A stretch of 64,000 nucleotides of DNA from Akkermansia sp. (GTDB lineage: Bacteria; Verrucomicrobiota; Verrucomicrobiia; Verrucomicrobiales; Akkermansiaceae). The notes under the pieces are model-generated. The model did not search any database. It worked only from the letters and a program-made list of their open reading frames with translations, and had not been told where the DNA came from. Numbering within the stretch: position 1 is the first letter of the stretch; every line of letters begins with the position of its first letter. Positions 36,481-45,361 of the stretch are shown piece by piece. The stretch is from positions 29,207 through 93,206 of the forward strand of contig NZ_JAJBTT010000046.1 in NCBI RefSeq assembly GCF_020860705.1, in the 5' to 3' direction. A program made the position numbers and the translations under genes.

Positions 36481-39246
36481 ATGAACGCCTCCGTCTTTTC
36501 CAGACTCCCGCCTGAAAAAATCACGGCGCTTCATGAATCATGGAAAAACGATCCCCTGTCCGTGGAACCCCTTTGGGCAGCCTGGTTTGAGGGCTATGAA
36601 CTGGGCAGCGGCGGCGCTCCGCAGGAAAACGGGAAAACGGGGAACGACACGGACGCCTCCCCCTACACCATCCCTCCGGAAAGCGCGGAAGGCCGCGGGC
36701 GCGTCAACCAGCTCATCCGGGCCTACCGGGTCATGGGCCACCAGTGCGCTCGCTTCAATCCCCTGGATCCGCCGGACAAGGCATGCACCCCCGTCAATCC
36801 GGAGGAAATGGGGTTCCGGACGGAGGACATGGACCAGCCCATCAACATCGGCACGTTCATGGATGGAAGCATGTTCACCCTGCGTGAAATCATCGGCCAT
36901 CTGCAAAAAACGTATTGCGGGGCCATCGGGTTTGAATACCACCACATAGACAATCTGGAAATCCGCTCCTGGATTGAAGAAAAGATCAGGCTCCGGGCGG
37001 ACGGCGTGGACTACGGTCCGGAAATCCGGAGGGACGCCTTCGTCCACCTTTGCAAGGCGGAACTGTTTGAGGAATTCCTGGGCAAGCGTTTCATCGGAGA
37101 AAAACGCTTTTCCCTGGAAGGGGGGGAAGGCGCCATCGTCCTGCTGGACGCGCTCGTCAAGCGCAGCCCGGCCGCGGGCGTCTCCCACATTGAAATGGGC
37201 ATGGCCCACCGCGGAAGGCTGAACGTGCTGGCCAACATCCTCCACAAGCCGCTGAAAACCATCTTTCACGAATTCACGCCGGACTACCTCCCGGAATCCC
37301 CCATTGGCAGGAGCGATGTGAAATACCACCTGGGCTACGCCACCACGCGCCATGTGGACGGGCACGAACTCCACATCCGCCTGTCTTCCAACCCCAGCCA
37401 CCTGGAAGCCGTGTACCCTGTGGTGGAAGGCAGGGCCAGGGCCATGCAGCACAACCTGGAAGACGCGGAACGCAAACATGTGCTGCCTCTCGTCCTGCAC
37501 GGAGACGCCGCCTTTGCAGGACAAGGCCTCGTGGCGGAAGTGCTCAACCTTTCCCTGCTGAAAGGCTACCGTACGGGAGGCACCGTGCACCTCATCATCA
37601 ACAACCAGATCGGCTTCACCACCAGCCCGGACGAGGCCCGCTCCTCCCGTTACGCCACGGACGTGGCGCAAATGCTCCAGTCCCCCATCCTGCACATCAA
37701 CGGGGAAAGTCCGGAAGACCTGGTCTGGGCGGCGGAATTCGCCCTCCAGTTCCGCCAGCAATTCGGCCGGGACATCATTCTGGACATGTACTGCTACCGC
37801 CGCCTGGGACACAATGAAACAGACCAGGCCGCCTTTACCGCTCCCATGCAGACCAAGCGGATTGAGGCGCGCCCCACCGCTGCAGCCCTGTACGGAACGG
37901 AGCTCCGGGAACGCGGAGAATTGACGAAGCAGGAGGAACAGGACATTCGGGACCATATCTGGGAAGGCATGGAACAGGCCTACCGGCAAATGAAGGAAAA
38001 CCCCGCGGAATACATCCTTCCCCCCACCGCCCAGGACGCGGAAGAAACGCCCATCCCGCGCACCAGCGTGCGGACGGGAATCAGTCCGCAGCTATTCCAG
38101 GACATTGGAAACCTCCTTACGGAACTGCCGGAGGGATTTACGCCGCATCCCACGCTGGAAAAACGCTTCCTGTCCCGTCGCCGGGCCGCCTTCCGGGAAG
38201 GAGGCCCTCTGGACTGGGCCATGGCGGAATCCCTGGCATGGGGAAGCCTGCTTACGGAAAACCACACCGTCCGCCTCTCCGGCCAGGACTGCCAGCGTGG
38301 CACCTTCTCCCAGCGACACGCCGTCCTGCATGACTTCAATGACGGCTCCCTGTACACGCCCCTGGAAAAACTGAATCACGGCACCACCACCTTCCACATT
38401 TACAATTCCTCCCTTTCGGAAGCCTCCGTCCTGGGGTTTGAATACGGCTACGCGCTGGACAGCCCGGACGCGCTGGTCATGTGGGAGGCCCAGTTCGGGG
38501 ACTTCGCCAACGGCGCCCAGGTCATCGTGGACCAGTTCATTGCGGCTGCGGAAGCCAAATGGCACCAGAAAAACCGAATCGTGCTGCTGCTACCCCACGG
38601 CTATGAAGGAGCCGGTTCGGAACACTCCAGCGCGCGGATGGAACGCTATCTCCAGCTTTGCGCGGACGACAACATGCAGGTCATTAACCCCACCACTCCG
38701 GCCCAATACTTCCATGCCCTGCGCCGGCAGGTGCACCAGAACGTGCACAAGCCCCTGATCATCTTCACGCCTAAAAGCCTGCTCTCCCGCCCGGAGGCCG
38801 TTTCCCCCCGCCGGGAATTCCTGGCTCCCTCCCGCTTCCATGAAGTGCTGCCGGATCCGGATGCCCCGGCGCCGGACCAGGTGACGCGCGCCGTCTTCTG
38901 CACCGGGAAAGTTTATTACGACCTGGCCGCCTACCGGAAAGAGCGGAACATTTCAGACACGGTCCTCATCCGTGTGGAACAGATCTATCCGCTGGCCGAG
39001 GAACAGCTCACCTACCTGCTGGCCCCCTACCAGAAGGTGCGCGACTTCATCTGGTGCCAGGAAGAACCCTCCAACATGGGGGCCTGGGGCCATCTGCGGA
39101 ACCGTCTGGGGCGGCTCTTCGCCACTTCCTTCCGCTACGCGGGGCGGCCGCCCATGGCCTGCCCGGCGGAGGGAGCCAAGGCCCTGCATGCCGCCGCGCA
39201 GAAACGGCTCATCGCCACCGCCTTCGGGCCGCGGGCGCAATCCTGA
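36481..39246 (+). CDS. sucA: 2-oxoglutarate dehydrogenase E1 component
   Basis: This 921-residue thiamine diphosphate enzyme decarboxylates 2-oxoglutarate and loads the succinyl group onto E2. The N-terminal motif AAWFEGYELG lies in the E2-contact region. GMAHRGRLNVLANIL and GDAAFAGQGLVAEVLNLS followed by NNQIGFTTSP bind the cofactor. MWEAQFGDFANGAQVIVDQF is the transketolase-type pyrimidine-binding part, and the C-terminus has IWCQEEPSNMGAW. Full length. sucB follows after 15 bases; E3 (lpd) is encoded on the other strand 2.2 kb on. Confidence 0.95.
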   Translation: MNASVFSRLPPEKITALHESWKNDPLSVEPLWAAWFEGYELGSGGAPQENGKTGNDTDASPYTIPPESAEGRGRVNQLIRAYRVMGHQCARFNPLDPPDKACTPVNPEEMGFRTEDMDQPINIGTFMDGSMFTLREIIGHLQKTYCGAIGFEYHHIDNLEIRSWIEEKIRLRADGVDYGPEIRRDAFVHLCKAELFEEFLGKRFIGEKRFSLEGGEGAIVLLDALVKRSPAAGVSHIEMGMAHRGRLNVLANILHKPLKTIFHEFTPDYLPESPIGRSDVKYHLGYATTRHVDGHELHIRLSSNPSHLEAVYPVVEGRARAMQHNLEDAERKHVLPLVLHGDAAFAGQGLVAEVLNLSLLKGYRTGGTVHLIINNQIGFTTSPDEARSSRYATDVAQMLQSPILHINGESPEDLVWAAEFALQFRQQFGRDIILDMYCYRRLGHNETDQAAFTAPMQTKRIEARPTAAALYGTELRERGELTKQEEQDIRDHIWEGMEQAYRQMKENPAEYILPPTAQDAEETPIPRTSVRTGISPQLFQDIGNLLTELPEGFTPHPTLEKRFLSRRRAAFREGGPLDWAMAESLAWGSLLTENHTVRLSGQDCQRGTFSQRHAVLHDFNDGSLYTPLEKLNHGTTTFHIYNSSLSEASVLGFEYGYALDSPDALVMWEAQFGDFANGAQVIVDQFIAAAEAKWHQKNRIVLLLPHGYEGAGSEHSSARMERYLQLCADDNMQVINPTTPAQYFHALRRQVHQNVHKPLIIFTPKSLLSRPEAVSPRREFLAPSRFHEVLPDPDAPAPDQVTRAVFCTGKVYYDLAAYRKERNISDTVLIRVEQIYPLAEEQLTYLLAPYQKVRDFIWCQEEPSNMGAWGHLRNRLGRLFATSFRYAGRPPMACPAEGAKALHAAAQKRLIATAFGPRAQS

Positions 39247-39261
39247 ACCCACCTTCATCCC

Positions 39262-40392
39262 ATGAGCGACATCCTGATCCCCAACTTCGGAGAATCCATC
39301 ACCACCGCCACCGTAGCCGCATGGCACAGGAAGGACGGCGATCCGGTGGCTAAAGGCGATACCCTGGCGACGCTGGAAACGGACAAGGTTTCCACGGACC
39401 TGGAGGCGGAAGAAAGCGGCGTGCTGGAAATCTTGGTCCCGGAAGGAGAGGAGGCCCCCATCGGCGCCGTTCTGGGCCGCATTTCCCCCGCAGCCGGAAC
39501 CTCAAACGCCGCACCGGAAGAGGAACAGGCCCCTGTTCCGCCGGAACCGGAGCAACCGGATGTTCCGGAAACCGGGCAAGACGCTGCCCCCAAACCGGCA
39601 GCCCCCACGGCTGAAATTCCGGAACAGAAACCGGAAAAGGACACGGCCACCACGGAACAAGCTCCCTCCGGAGAGAGCACGAAGACCGGGGAGGAGAACA
39701 CCCCGCGCTTCATCAGGAAGCCCATGACCCCGCTGCGCCGCACCATCGCGGCCCGCCTGGTGGAAGCCCAGCACCAGGCGGCCATTCTCACCACGTTCAA
39801 CGAGTGCGACATGTCCGCCGTGATGGAACTCCGCAAGCAATTCAATGCAGCGTACCGGGAACGGTACGGCACCAAGCTCGGCTTCATGAGCTTCTTCATC
39901 AAGGCCGCCGTTCATGCTCTGAAGGAAGTGCCGCAGGTCAACGCCAAAATCGACGGCACGGACATCGTGCAAAACCTGTACTATGACATCTCCGTAGCCA
40001 TCGGCACGGACAAGGGCCTCGTGGTCCCCGTCCTGAGGGACTGCGACCAAAAAACGCTTCCGGAGCTGGAACTGGAACTCGCCTCCCTGGCGGAAAAAGT
40101 ACGTAACGGAAGCCTTTCCATGCAGGACCTGCAGGGTGGCTGTTTCACCATCTCCAACGGGGGAACCTACGGTTCCCTGCTCTCCACCCCCATCCTGAAC
40201 CCACCCCAGAGCGGTATTCTGGGCATGCACGCCATTCAGGAACGCCCCGTCGTCCGCGATGGCCGGATCGTCGCCCGGCCCATGATGTACCTGGCCCTCT
40301 CCTACGACCACCGCCTGGTGGACGGCAAGCAGGCCGTGCAATTCCTCATTGCCGTGAAAAACGCCGTGGAAAACCCGGTGTTTGAGCTGTGA
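39262..40392 (+). CDS. sucB: Dihydrolipoamide succinyltransferase (E2)
   Basis: This 376-residue E2 protein has one lipoyl domain (residues 1-77) with the lipoylated Lys in [16 protein letters not shown] long Pro/Glu/Ala linker follows, and then the catalytic domain from about 150. The linker contains no clear peripheral-subunit-binding domain; [19 protein letters not shown] starts the catalytic core directly. The active site is [13 protein letters not shown] near the end, with His and Asp. The apparent lack of the E1/E3-binding domain is unusual and worth a check. It forms the operon with sucA. Confidence 0.93.
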   Translation: MSDILIPNFGESITTATVAAWHRKDGDPVAKGDTLATLETDKVSTDLEAEESGVLEILVPEGEEAPIGAVLGRISPAAGTSNAAPEEEQAPVPPEPEQPDVPETGQDAAPKPAAPTAEIPEQKPEKDTATTEQAPSGESTKTGEENTPRFIRKPMTPLRRTIAARLVEAQHQAAILTTFNECDMSAVMELRKQFNAAYRERYGTKLGFMSFFIKAAVHALKEVPQVNAKIDGTDIVQNLYYDISVAIGTDKGLVVPVLRDCDQKTLPELELELASLAEKVRNGSLSMQDLQGGCFTISNGGTYGSLLSTPILNPPQSGILGMHAIQERPVVRDGRIVARPMMYLALSYDHRLVDGKQAVQFLIAVKNAVENPVFEL

Positions 40393-40473
40393 CCTTCCCT
40401 CCGGAAACGGGAAGGAAAGGAGGGAAAAAGAAGAGAGATTAAGCAGTGCGTCCGCTTCGCGGAATTTTCAACT

Positions 40474-40495
40474 ATGAAGGCCAGAAGGCCTTCAT
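40474..40495. repeat. Perfect inverted repeat, first of a pair
   Basis: The arms ATGAAGGCC and GGCCTTCAT surround an AGAA loop. A similar inverted repeat lies 79 bases further on. No T tract follows. Confidence 0.6.
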
Positions 40496-40573
40496 TCCCA
40501 GACAGCCGTCTTTTGCACACCCCGTGGCACACTGTCCTTCTTCCGAGCCTTCCTAATAGCTGGAGCTCTGGGA

Positions 40574-40595
40574 ACAAGGGCCTCCCGGCCCTTGT
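40574..40595 (+). terminator. Perfect inverted repeat, second of a pair, terminator-like
   Basis: The arms ACAAGGGCC and GGCCCTTGT surround a TCCC loop and are followed by AAAAACTCCC. There is no strong T run on either strand. It lies 180 bases after sucB. Confidence 0.4.
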
Positions 40596-40686
40596 AAAAA
40601 CTCCCAGAGAAATAGGCAAATACTTTCCAGAAAGCCTAGAGGCATTTTATTTCCCCCTGATGAGAAAAGCTCTCCTGAATAAAAAT

Positions 40687-41037
40687 TCACCGGAGGGAAC
40701 GAGAGAACCATTCTCTGCCATAAACTTGGATATGACGCTCCAAATCAACATTGGTGATTCTACCGCGAATAACCAAATCCACCTCCACGGGCAGGTTCAA
40801 GTCAGCAAGGCGCGCTTTGAGCGTCAAAAGAACGGACATATCCAATTTCTCGCCTTCCAAAGCAAGGTCAATATCGGACGCAGGCCTCCATGTCCCCATA
40901 GCGCGGGAACCGAACAAAACGGCTTTCCGAATCTGGGGGACCTCTGAAAGAACTTCCCGGATGCCTGAACGAGCCTTTGCCGTCAATCCATCGTTCAATT
41001 CTCTTTTCCTGCCGCTATGTTCAGATTTTCCACACAT
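40687..41037 (-). CDS. MNT-domain nucleotidyltransferase, probable antitoxin
   Basis: This 116-residue protein is a minimal nucleotidyltransferase. AVLFGSRAMGTWRPASDIDLAL shows the GSx10DxD catalytic signature, and LPVEVDLVIRG gives the third acidic residue. In HEPN/MNT pairs this protein neutralises the HEPN partner, in the studied type VII system by AMPylating it. It overlaps the upstream HEPN gene by 43 bases, as usual for such pairs. A later start in this frame is possible. Confidence 0.85.
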   Translation of the reverse strand: MCGKSEHSGRKRELNDGLTAKARSGIREVLSEVPQIRKAVLFGSRAMGTWRPASDIDLALEGEKLDMSVLLTLKARLADLNLPVEVDLVIRGRITNVDLERHIQVYGREWFSRSLR

Positions 41038-41402
41038 TGAGACATCATGGGAAGGAATTGTCCCTTAATCAGGGAAACCGCCTCTTCCTCTATGGAATGA
41101 TCATAAGTATGTACAAACAAATTGCGGCTCTCCAACGCTTGCAGCCAGCAATCAATATTGTCTATCAGACCTGCGCCAAACGCCTGCCTGATGGCTTCAC
41201 GAGGACTATTGACGCTGTACCCGTCATAGACCAGCTTATCCTTCAGTGTTTTCCAGCACAGCTCAAACGTAAATTCATAAGTCTGCACCAAGCCAGCCAT
41301 TTCCAGTTCATTGTATTCCGGCCGTGCACAAGCATTGCGCAACCGGGAAAAAGCCTTATTCAGGTTTTGAAGCCTTTGTTTCCAGCGCAGATGCCCGTTC
41401 AT
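40995..41402 (-). CDS. HEPN-domain protein (HI0074/HepT-like), probable toxin
   Basis: This 135-residue helical protein matches the nucleotidyltransferase substrate-binding (HI0074) family: LVQTYEFTFELCWKTLKD and REAIRQAFGAGLIDN. LESRNLFVHTYD carries the R-x4-H motif that forms the RNase site in HEPN toxins. With the MNT gene it makes a compact two-gene unit transcribed opposite to sucAB, between sucB and lpd. Toxicity is inferred from family and has not been shown here; some such pairs may have a housekeeping role. Confidence 0.85.
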   Translation of the reverse strand: MNGHLRWKQRLQNLNKAFSRLRNACARPEYNELEMAGLVQTYEFTFELCWKTLKDKLVYDGYSVNSPREAIRQAFGAGLIDNIDCWLQALESRNLFVHTYDHSIEEEAVSLIKGQFLPMMSQCVENLNIAAGKEN

Positions 41403-41421
41403 ATTTTAATATCAATGAATG

Positions 41422-41454
41422 AAGAAAAGAACCCCGTTCCGGGGCTCTTTTCTT
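41422..41454 (-). terminator. Terminator of lpd (bidirectional)
   Basis: The arms AAGAAAAGA-CCCCG and CGGGG-TCTTTTCTT form a strong stem with T runs on both sides. It lies eight bases after the lpd stop on the minus strand, before the HEPN gene promoter region. Confidence 0.85.
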
Positions 41455-41461
41455 AAAGCCG

Positions 41462-42850
41462 TTACATATGGATGGCGATTCCCTCGGAGGACAGCATGGA
41501 TTCATGAATGGCCTCAGACAGGGTGGGATGGGCGAAGATGGTGGCGTGGATGTCCTCGTCCGTCAGTTCCGCCTGAAGGCTGACGCCCAGCGTGGCAATC
41601 AATTCCGTGGCTTCCGGCCCCACGATGTGGGCTCCCAGCAATTCGCCGTTTTTGGCGCCGTACAGGGTCTTTACAAATCCGTCCGGTTCTCCGGCGGCCA
41701 CGGCCTTGCCGATGGCCTGGAAGGGGAATTTCCCCACCTTGTATTCCACACCCGCTTCCTTGAGGGCGCGTTCCGTTTTGCCGACGGAAGCCACCTGCGG
41801 ATAGCAGTATGTGCAGCTTGGGAAAAAGCCGACCTGTTTGGGCTGGTAGTCCGCCTTGAACATCCCTTCCACGGCCTGCACGGCTTCAAACGTGGCGGTG
41901 TGCGCCAGCAGAACACCGCCGATCACGTCCCCCGCCGCATAGACTCCGGGAATGGACGTGGCATAGCGGTCGTTCACCTTGATAAATCCCTTTTCCGTCA
42001 GTTCCAGACCGGGAGCGGAGGGGACGACCGGCTTCACGCCGATAGCCACCAGGCAGATGTCCGCCGTGATTTCCTCTTCCTGTCCCTTGCTGTTTTTCAC
42101 CTTGGCCTTGACTTGGCCGTCGCACGTTTCCGTGACGGATTCCACGGAGGCGCCCGTCATGACCTTGATGCCCTGTTTCTTGAACGCGCGCTCCAGCGTC
42201 TGGCAGGAGTCATCGTCTTCATTGGGAAGCATGCGCGGCAGCGCTTCAATGAGCGTCACCTTGGTTCCGAAGGAGTTGTAAATATAGGCAAATTCCGTGC
42301 CGATGGCGCCGGATCCGATGATGACCATACTTTCAGGCCGCTTTTCCAGCACCATGGCTTCCTTGGAGCCGATGATGGTGGTACCGTTCAGGGGCAGGCT
42401 GGGCACCGTACGGGTAACGCATCCGGTGCTGATGAGAATGTTCTTTCCTTCCAGAACGCTCGTCGTTCCGTCGGCGGCCTTCACCTCCACCTTGCCGGGG
42501 GAGAGAATGGAGGCTTCCCCCGTGACGGAGTCCACCTTGTTTTTCTTGAACAGGAAGCCCACGCCGCCGGCCAGGCGGTCGCTCACCTTGCGGGAACGGC
42601 CGATTACTTCGCTCCAGTCCACGCTGACGCCTTCCACGGTCATGCCGAATTCCTTGGCCCGGTCAGTCACGGTCCGGTACGCCTCCGCATTTTTCAGAAG
42701 CGCCTTGGTGGGAATGCAGCCCCAGTTCAGGCAGGTGCCCCCCACCCGGTCGCGTTCCACGCACACCACGGATTTTCCCAGCTGGGCGGCGCGGATGGCG
42801 CCTACATAGCCGGCAGGGCCTCCACCAATGACGATCAGATCATATTGCAT
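41462..42850 (-). CDS. lpdA: Dihydrolipoyl dehydrogenase (E3)
   Basis: This 462-residue flavoprotein reoxidises lipoamide of the 2-oxoacid dehydrogenase complexes with NAD. The FAD site is DLIVIGGGPAGYVGAIRAAQ, and the redox-active disulphide is GGTCLNWGCIPTKALL. The NAD site is MVIIGSGAIGTEFAYIYNSFG, and the C-terminal His-Glu pair lies in IFAHPTLSEAIHESM. It faces the sucAB genes and has its own terminator. It probably serves this complex and possibly others. Confidence 0.95.
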   Translation of the reverse strand: MQYDLIVIGGGPAGYVGAIRAAQLGKSVVCVERDRVGGTCLNWGCIPTKALLKNAEAYRTVTDRAKEFGMTVEGVSVDWSEVIGRSRKVSDRLAGGVGFLFKKNKVDSVTGEASILSPGKVEVKAADGTTSVLEGKNILISTGCVTRTVPSLPLNGTTIIGSKEAMVLEKRPESMVIIGSGAIGTEFAYIYNSFGTKVTLIEALPRMLPNEDDDSCQTLERAFKKQGIKVMTGASVESVTETCDGQVKAKVKNSKGQEEEITADICLVAIGVKPVVPSAPGLELTEKGFIKVNDRYATSIPGVYAAGDVIGGVLLAHTATFEAVQAVEGMFKADYQPKQVGFFPSCTYCYPQVASVGKTERALKEAGVEYKVGKFPFQAIGKAVAAGEPDGFVKTLYGAKNGELLGAHIVGPEATELIATLGVSLQAELTDEDIHATIFAHPTLSEAIHESMLSSEGIAIHM

Positions 42851-43011
42851 GAAGATACTATAAAGGCATCTCCCCTTGCGGGTAAAGAAGGAATATGAAC
42901 ATGGGCCGCCTGAACGGCTCCCCCAATGACAAAAGATGAAAGACTAAAGATTAAATAGCGAGGGAATGCCTGTTAAAGACTATTTTCTCTTTTGTATTTG
43001 GTCTTCCGTCT

Positions 43012-44334
43012 TTATTCCCTCCCCTTCACCCACTCCACCAGGTCCTGCATTTCCTCGGCGGTGTCTGCGTACAGGCCATCCGTATAGGTTCCGTGGTCGT
43101 ACAGGATGTTCCCTTCCACCATGGTGAACACACAGTCCTTGCCAGAAGCGGCATAAACGGCATGGGATGCCTCATTGAAAATCGGGCACAGGTTCGGCTC
43201 GTCCAGGTCCAGGGCAATCATGTCTGCGGGAGCTCCCGCGGCCAGTGTTCCCAGCCCGGGCGTCCTGAAAATGCGCGCTCCTTCCGCCGTCGCCATCTTC
43301 AGCGCCTGCATGGCAGGGATCGCCGTAGCATCTCCGCTGCATCCTTTGGCAAGAATGGCGGCCAGCTTCATCGTTTCAAACATGTCCAGGCTGTTGTTGC
43401 TGCATGCCCCGTCCGTACCCAGGGAGACGGGAATGCCGGCCCGCACCATGTCCTGCACGTGGGCAAAGCCTGACGCCAGCTTCAAATTGCTGACGGGATT
43501 GTGGGCAATCGCCGCGCCAGAAGCCGCCACCAGTTCCAGCTCATCATCCGTCACGTCCACCATGTGGGCCAGCACGGTCCGTTCATTCAGCAGCCCCATG
43601 TCCCGGGCATAGCCCACCGGGCGCCTGTCCTGGTGCAGGGACCGGCACTGCTCCACTTCCCCGGCGGATTCGGACAGATGGATATGCAGCATCAAGTCCA
43701 GTTCTTCCGCCAGCTTCATGGAATACCGCAACACGTCGTCACTGGTGGTGTATACACTATGCGGCATCAGGGCCACCTGCACCCTGCCGCGGCCCGCAAA
43801 GCGCGCCGCCTGCTCCCGGTACAGGGCTTCCGCACCGTCCCAGCCGCTGTACGCCGGGGAAGGAAACGCAAAAACGACTTCGCCGCCCACGCAGCGCATT
43901 CCCATGCGCTCCGCCTCCCGGAGCACGTTGGTTTCCAGCAGGTAGGAATCCACAAACGCCGTGGTGCCCGTCCGCATCATCTCATACATGCCCAGGCGCG
44001 CGCCCAGGGAAACGATCCTGTCCGTCAAACGGGCCTCCACCGGGAAAATATGCCCGGTCAGCCATTCCATCAGGGGCAGGTCATCTGCAAAGCCGCGCAA
44101 AAAGGTCATCGGAACGTGCGTGTGGGCATTCACCAGCCCCGGCATCAGCAGAACATTTCCCAGATCCCTGCGGGAAGCGGGACTCCACCTTGCCTCCAAC
44201 TCCGCGGCGCTTCCCGTTTCCAGAATTTTCCCGTTCCGGATGGCTACGGCCACGTTTCCGGCAACGCCGGCCTGTTCCGCGCCCGCCAGCATGCGGGAAG
44301 CGGTCACCAGCAAATCACACGCTTGTTGTTCCAT
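43012..44334 (-). CDS. Amidohydrolase, adenosine-derivative deaminase type (MtaD-like)
   Basis: This protein of about 440 residues belongs to the metal-dependent amidohydrolases of the TrzN/MtaD group. PGLVNAHTHVPMTFLRGF holds the first metal His pair, MLHIHLSESAGEVEQC the next His and Glu, VLAHMVDV another His, and VSLGTDGACSNNSLDMF the catalytic Asp. Related enzymes deaminate S-adenosylhomocysteine or methylthioadenosine. I chose the ATG at 44334 (MEQQACDLLV); starts at 44376 and 44412 are possible. It is divergent from the outer-membrane barrel gene. The substrate is inferred. Confidence 0.85.
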   Translation of the reverse strand: MEQQACDLLVTASRMLAGAEQAGVAGNVAVAIRNGKILETGSAAELEARWSPASRRDLGNVLLMPGLVNAHTHVPMTFLRGFADDLPLMEWLTGHIFPVEARLTDRIVSLGARLGMYEMMRTGTTAFVDSYLLETNVLREAERMGMRCVGGEVVFAFPSPAYSGWDGAEALYREQAARFAGRGRVQVALMPHSVYTTSDDVLRYSMKLAEELDLMLHIHLSESAGEVEQCRSLHQDRRPVGYARDMGLLNERTVLAHMVDVTDDELELVAASGAAIAHNPVSNLKLASGFAHVQDMVRAGIPVSLGTDGACSNNSLDMFETMKLAAILAKGCSGDATAIPAMQALKMATAEGARIFRTPGLGTLAAGAPADMIALDLDEPNLCPIFNEASHAVYAASGKDCVFTMVEGNILYDHGTYTDGLYADTAEEMQDLVEWVKGRE

Positions 44335-44419
44335 GCCGCAGAATGTACCCCACCGGGTCCGTTCTGGCAACTTCATCCCCCGCGACCGGAGGATTTCCTG
44401 TAAATTTGACATTTCATGT

Positions 44420-44449
44420 TTGACTTCAAAAGAGAAAACTGCCAAGAAT
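44420..44449 (+). promoter_or_regulatory. Possible promoter of the outer-membrane barrel gene
   Basis: TTGACT at 44420-44425 and AAGAAT at 44444-44449 are 18 bases apart, about 34 bases before the ATG at 44483. The -10 box is weak. Confidence 0.3.
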
Positions 44450-44482
44450 GGACTACAGTTAAATTCACCATTTATCCCCCAT

Positions 44483-45085
44483 ATGAACAAGACTATACTG
44501 TTAGGTTTGGCCCTCGCGGCCTCCGTGTCTTCCGCCAGCGCCTACAATCCCGGCAAATATGACGGCCAATTCGGCATGTCCCTGGAAGGGGCTTACGGAA
44601 TTGCCACCAAGGACGCCATGCCCAACGTGGCCGGCGGCAATCTGAGCATTTTCAATTACATTGAAACCGGCAGTATTGTTCACCAGATTTCCCTGAACGG
44701 CGGCATCCTCTCCGGTTCCCACCATCCCAGCATGCAGGACCTGGGCACCAGCGGTCCCTATACCGCCAGCCTCCGTTCCACCTATATTCCGATGATGGCC
44801 GGCTATACGCTCAACCTTCCCATCGGCGATTACACGATGTTCTATCTGGGAGGCAAGGCGGGCGCCACTTACGGAGACGTGAAGACCACCATTCATGGAC
44901 TGGAAAACGGCAGCCAGACCTACAAGATTTCCACCACCAAGTTTTCATGGGCGGCCCAGGCCGGATTCAAGTTCAGCATCTCTGAAAGCGCGGACTTCCT
45001 GATCGGCTATGAATACTACCAGATTCAGGGCTACAACGATCCCGGCTACCACACCATCAAGCTGGGCTTCTCCTGGAACTTCTAA
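44483..45085 (+). CDS. Small outer-membrane beta-barrel protein
   Basis: This 200-residue protein has a clear signal peptide (KTILLGLALAASVSSASA, cut before YNPG). The mature part has alternating strands rich in Gly and aromatic residues, for example YTMFYLGGKAGATYGDV and DFLIGYEYYQIQGYNDPGY. It ends with IKLGFSWNF, whose terminal Phe is the usual BAM signal. It resembles the OmpW/OmpX-like 8-stranded barrels in size. Function unknown. I chose the start at 44483 because the frame upstream is antisense to the amidohydrolase gene. Confidence 0.85.
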   Translation: MNKTILLGLALAASVSSASAYNPGKYDGQFGMSLEGAYGIATKDAMPNVAGGNLSIFNYIETGSIVHQISLNGGILSGSHHPSMQDLGTSGPYTASLRSTYIPMMAGYTLNLPIGDYTMFYLGGKAGATYGDVKTTIHGLENGSQTYKISTTKFSWAAQAGFKFSISESADFLIGYEYYQIQGYNDPGYHTIKLGFSWNF

Positions 45086-45113
45086 TAATCATTAAGTTCA
45101 TCACTGCCTTCAG

Positions 45114-45145
45114 GCGGCTCCGTACACTACGGAGCCGCTTTTTTT
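45114..45145 (+). terminator. Rho-independent terminator of the barrel gene
   Basis: The arms GCGGCTCCGTA and TACGGAGCCGC pair perfectly around CAC and are followed by seven T. It lies 28 bases after the stop codon. Confidence 0.93.
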
Positions 45146-45294
45146 GCGTACAAGGAGCGCGTGCCCGTGCGGCATTTGAAATTTTCCGAGTCCACAGGAC
45201 CTACGGATTTTAAAGAACGCGCATCAAAAAACGTACTCTTTGACGCTTGCCCCGTCTTTCGGTTGCCGCAGGGGCTTCGGAGCTCCGGACGCAA

Positions 45295-45331
45295 CAAGAC
45301 CGCTCCATCCTTTTTGGACGGAGCGGCCGGA
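45295..45331 (-). terminator. Terminator of the beta-galactosidase gene
   Basis: On the minus strand CCGCTCCGTCC and GGATGGAGCGG pair around an AAAAA loop and are followed by TCTTGTT. It lies 31 bases after the beta-galactosidase stop. Confidence 0.75.
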
Positions 45332-45361
45332 GAAAGTCAGACCGGAATTTTTCCGGGGTTC

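Noticed and set aside
40474..40947. Plus-strand frame of about 157 codons after sucB
   Set aside because: It passes through the two inverted repeats and runs antisense into the MNT gene; no protein-like pattern.
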